From Allorhizobium paknamense (GTDB lineage Bacteria > Pseudomonadota > Alphaproteobacteria > Rhizobiales > Rhizobiaceae), in NCBI RefSeq assembly GCF_030815125.1, contig NZ_JAUSWH010000008.1, positions 62,001 to 126,000 on the forward strand: DNA of 64,000 bases. Direction: 5' to 3'. Made by a program: the position numbers and the translations under genes. This document shows positions 61,853 to 64,000 of the stretch, one piece after another; position 1 is the stretch's first letter; each line of letters opens with the position of its first letter. The notes under the pieces are model-generated. The model saw only the letters and a list, made by a program, of their open reading frames with translations. It made no database searches and had not been told where the DNA came from.

Positions 61853-63703
61853 ATGCTTTTTCCAGAAGTCAAAAAGAAGGGTTCGGACGAGGTTCTTCAG
61901 ACGCTGCGGCAATTGGAACGGGCCATGGGCGATCCTTGGGACGACAAGGCCCCCGCTTCCTTCGCGCGGATCATGGCCGATGACGAAGCCGAGCGCTTTC
62001 CGGTCACGGCCTATGATGCGCTGGTGGGGGAAAAGGTCAGCCGCTGGCTGGTGCCGGAAGGCTGCGGCGGCATGATGTTTTCCTATGCGGAATCCCTGCA
62101 GATGTACCGCGCCATCGCGCGCCGAGACATGACGCTGGCAACGGTGGCCATTCTTCCCTTCATCGGTTATCTTTCGATCGTCACCTGCGGCACGGAAGAA
62201 CAGATCCGGCGTTACGGCAAGTTCGTCGCCGCTGGTGGCTCGATCTCCTGGGGCTTGAGCGAAGGCCAGCACGGCAGCGACGTGTTGACCAACGAAACCC
62301 GCGCCGATCTGCAAGGCGATGTCTACAAGGTCAACGGCGAAAAATGGCCCATCGGTTTTGCCGACCGCGCCGGCGCGATGATCGTTCATGCCCGCACGGC
62401 CGAGGGAAGCTCGCCCGTCACGCATAGCATGCTGATCGTCGATCGCACCCACCTGGACCGCAGCCAGTATCGCGTTCTGCCGAATGAGCGGCTTTACGGC
62501 GTGCGCGGCCTGCCGCTGGGCGGGGTGCGGTATGAAGATGCTCCGGTTCCGGCAAGTCAGTTGCTGGGCCGCGAGGGGGCAGGCCTTGAGGTTACCCTGA
62601 AGAGCCAGCAATCGCTGCGTCTCGGCGTTGCTGCTCTATGCCTCGGCGGTCTCGATACCGGCTTGCGCCTGACTTACGGCTTTGCGGTCAACAGGCCGCT
62701 TTACGGCGGGCAGAAGGTCAGCCAGATTCCGGTCAGCGCAAGGCAACTGGCAGATGCCTATGCGGATCTGATGATTTCGGAAATTCTCGTGGCCTCTTCC
62801 ACCCGTCTGGTCCATGTGCTGCCGAAGCAGATGTTCCTCTATTCCTGCATTTCCAAATATCTGGTGCCGAACCGTCTCGATGCGGCTTTGAGAAGTCTTT
62901 CGCAGGTGCTGGGCGCCCGTTTTTACATGCGTGACCGCTTCGGACATGGCGTGTTCCAGAAAATCCTGCGTGACATCGGCATGACCAGCTTTGTCGATGG
63001 CAACAGCTATGTGAACATGCGCATCGTCGGGACCCAGATGGGCCTGGCACTCGGCAAGGCGCTGAAGGCCTATGAGGCGCCCGAAGACGCAAAGCGGCGC
63101 GAATTGCTGGATGAAATTTATGATGTTCAACGCCCGGTCGGCCCGCCGCGCTGGCACCAGCTCGGGCTTTCGGCATCCGGCGAAGATCTGGCGCTGTTTG
63201 ACCTCGTCCACGCTCTGGAGCGGTTGAAGCCCTCAATTTCCGCGCAGGAATACGCCCTGGGCCGCAAGATAGTTTCCGAAGTCGAGCGGCTGGAGGAGGA
63301 TCTCAAGGCCGATCAGGCCCGGCTGGGTCGCGATTTTGCCAATAGCGCCAATTTCTACGCGCTGACAGACCGCTATTGCAGCCTCAACGCCGCTGCCGCC
63401 TGCGTGCAGTTTGCCTTGGCCAATCTCGATCACCTGCCGGAATCGCTGCCGCTCTCTTCCGGCTGGCTCGGCTATGTCCTCAAGCGCATCCTGCACTGGA
63501 ACGCCCCGGTCGATTACATTCCCGAGCAGGAAGAAACGACCCGCCTTCTGTCCGTTGTGGATGAGCTGTACCGGCAGAACAAGGCCTTCTCCGTCTTCCC
63601 CGTGGAATATGAAGGCACGGTGGAAACCATGGAACAGGCCGGCGTCTTCATGACCTCAAAGGCCAGCATCTATGACCTGAATGCAGAACGCCCGCTTCCG
63701 TAA
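61853..63703 (+). CDS. Acyl-CoA dehydrogenase-like protein, enlarged (616 aa)
   Basis: A second, divergent paralogue, 106 bp after the first. It has ISWGLSEGQHGSDVLTNETR (the substrate/flavin loop), VYKVNGEKWPIGFADRAGAM, GVRGLPLGGVRYEDAPV and a long C-terminal domain with VLGARFYMRDRFGHGVFQKI. Length is 616 aa, about 230 more than usual. AGGA precedes ATG 61853. As the last gene of the locus it likely works with the first paralogue on chain desaturation; a heteromer is possible. Confidence 0.8.
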   Translation: MLFPEVKKKGSDEVLQTLRQLERAMGDPWDDKAPASFARIMADDEAERFPVTAYDALVGEKVSRWLVPEGCGGMMFSYAESLQMYRAIARRDMTLATVAILPFIGYLSIVTCGTEEQIRRYGKFVAAGGSISWGLSEGQHGSDVLTNETRADLQGDVYKVNGEKWPIGFADRAGAMIVHARTAEGSSPVTHSMLIVDRTHLDRSQYRVLPNERLYGVRGLPLGGVRYEDAPVPASQLLGREGAGLEVTLKSQQSLRLGVAALCLGGLDTGLRLTYGFAVNRPLYGGQKVSQIPVSARQLADAYADLMISEILVASSTRLVHVLPKQMFLYSCISKYLVPNRLDAALRSLSQVLGARFYMRDRFGHGVFQKILRDIGMTSFVDGNSYVNMRIVGTQMGLALGKALKAYEAPEDAKRRELLDEIYDVQRPVGPPRWHQLGLSASGEDLALFDLVHALERLKPSISAQEYALGRKIVSEVERLEEDLKADQARLGRDFANSANFYALTDRYCSLNAAAACVQFALANLDHLPESLPLSSGWLGYVLKRILHWNAPVDYIPEQEETTRLLSVVDELYRQNKAFSVFPVEYEGTVETMEQAGVFMTSKASIYDLNAERPLP

Positions 63704-63725
63704 GTGAGCTTCACCCAGCTCTCAG

Positions 63726-63755
63726 CAGCCTCGCCATCGCATGGCGGGGTTGTTT
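63726..63755 (+). terminator. Rho-independent terminator of the lipid synthase locus
   Basis: Stem CCTCGCCAT / ATGGCGGGG with a CGC loop and TTGTTTT tail, 22 bp after the last stop codon. Confidence 0.8.
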
Positions 63756-63813
63756 TGCGTCTAAAAGCTTTACGTCAATTCGTAAATCTATCCACCTGAA
63801 TTTATGAGGAAAA

Positions 63814-63903
63814 TGGCGGAAGAGGTGGGATTCGAACCCACGGTACGGTTTCCCGCACGCCGGTTTTCAAGACCGGTTCCTTAAACCACTCGGACACTCT
63901 TCC
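63814..63903 (-). tRNA. tRNA-Ser (anticodon UGA)
   Basis: The minus strand reads GGAAGAG... with a long variable arm of class II type, T-loop GGTTCGAATCCC, matching acceptor stem GGAAGAG/CTCTTCC and an encoded 3' CCA (63816-63814). Anticodon TGA occurs in CTTGAAA, so it decodes UCA. It is convergent with the lipid synthase locus, and tRNA-Ser genes are frequent island integration sites. Confidence 0.95.
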
Positions 63904-64000
63904 TCAGGGCCTATGCTTCGTCCCTCGAATATCTGGCGTTATAGTGGAGAACGGGAAGAGGTCAACAGGGACATGCACTGCTTGTGCAAACTTCCGGATG

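Overview
The window looks like chromosomal or large-replicon DNA of a Rhizobiaceae member (Rhizobium, Agrobacterium or Allorhizobium type). The signs are a thuA-thuB pair, a BA14K-family protein, an Fbp-type iron ABC operon with an upstream TGA-N9-TCA box, a rhizobial-style (Rhc) type III secretion locus, high-GC coding sequence with ATGA stop/start overlaps, and many palindromic intergenic repeats resembling RIME-type elements. The species cannot be fixed from sequence alone.

Layout. 1-20.7 kb is mixed housekeeping and accessory DNA: a partial polytopic membrane protein with a GT2 glycosyltransferase (minus), an FdhF/YdeP-like molybdopterin oxidoreductase, thuAB, an AcuI-type reductase (minus), an FtsK translocase without its membrane domain, an iron ABC operon (minus), an MscS channel (minus), BA14K (minus), two small exported or membrane proteins, and an AraC-family regulator (minus). 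Gaps here are filled with fold-back repeats.

21.3-34.9 kb is a type III secretion locus. An 80-aa unknown gene and sctI-J-K-L-N-Q-R-S-T-U lie on plus. A harpin-like protein, sctV, sctD and a 58-aa needle candidate lie on minus. rhcC1 (secretin N-domain only) and sctO lie on plus. SctU stops before its NPTH autocleavage domain, exactly where a dispersed repeat begins, and no RhcC2 secretin or translocator gene is present.

35.0-39.3 kb holds an ECF sigma factor, a single-TM likely anti-sigma protein and a CnrX/ZraP-like metal sensor, then a DUF1800/DUF1501 pair in which only DUF1501 has a (Tat) signal.

40.0-63.7 kb is the most striking part: an apparent one-direction biosynthetic locus built around a PUFA-synthase-like iterative megasynthase. 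Its genes are an FAD oxidoreductase, a DUF2269-like membrane protein, a free-standing ACP, a thioesterase, a PfaA-like protein (KS-AT-5xACP-KR-DH), a PfaC-like protein with built-in AT (KS-CLF-AT-DH-DH), a PfaD-like enoyl reductase and two enlarged acyl-CoA dehydrogenase-like proteins. I infer that it makes a specialised, perhaps polyunsaturated, secondary lipid; the product cannot be read from the sequence. The window ends with tRNA-Ser(UGA) on minus.
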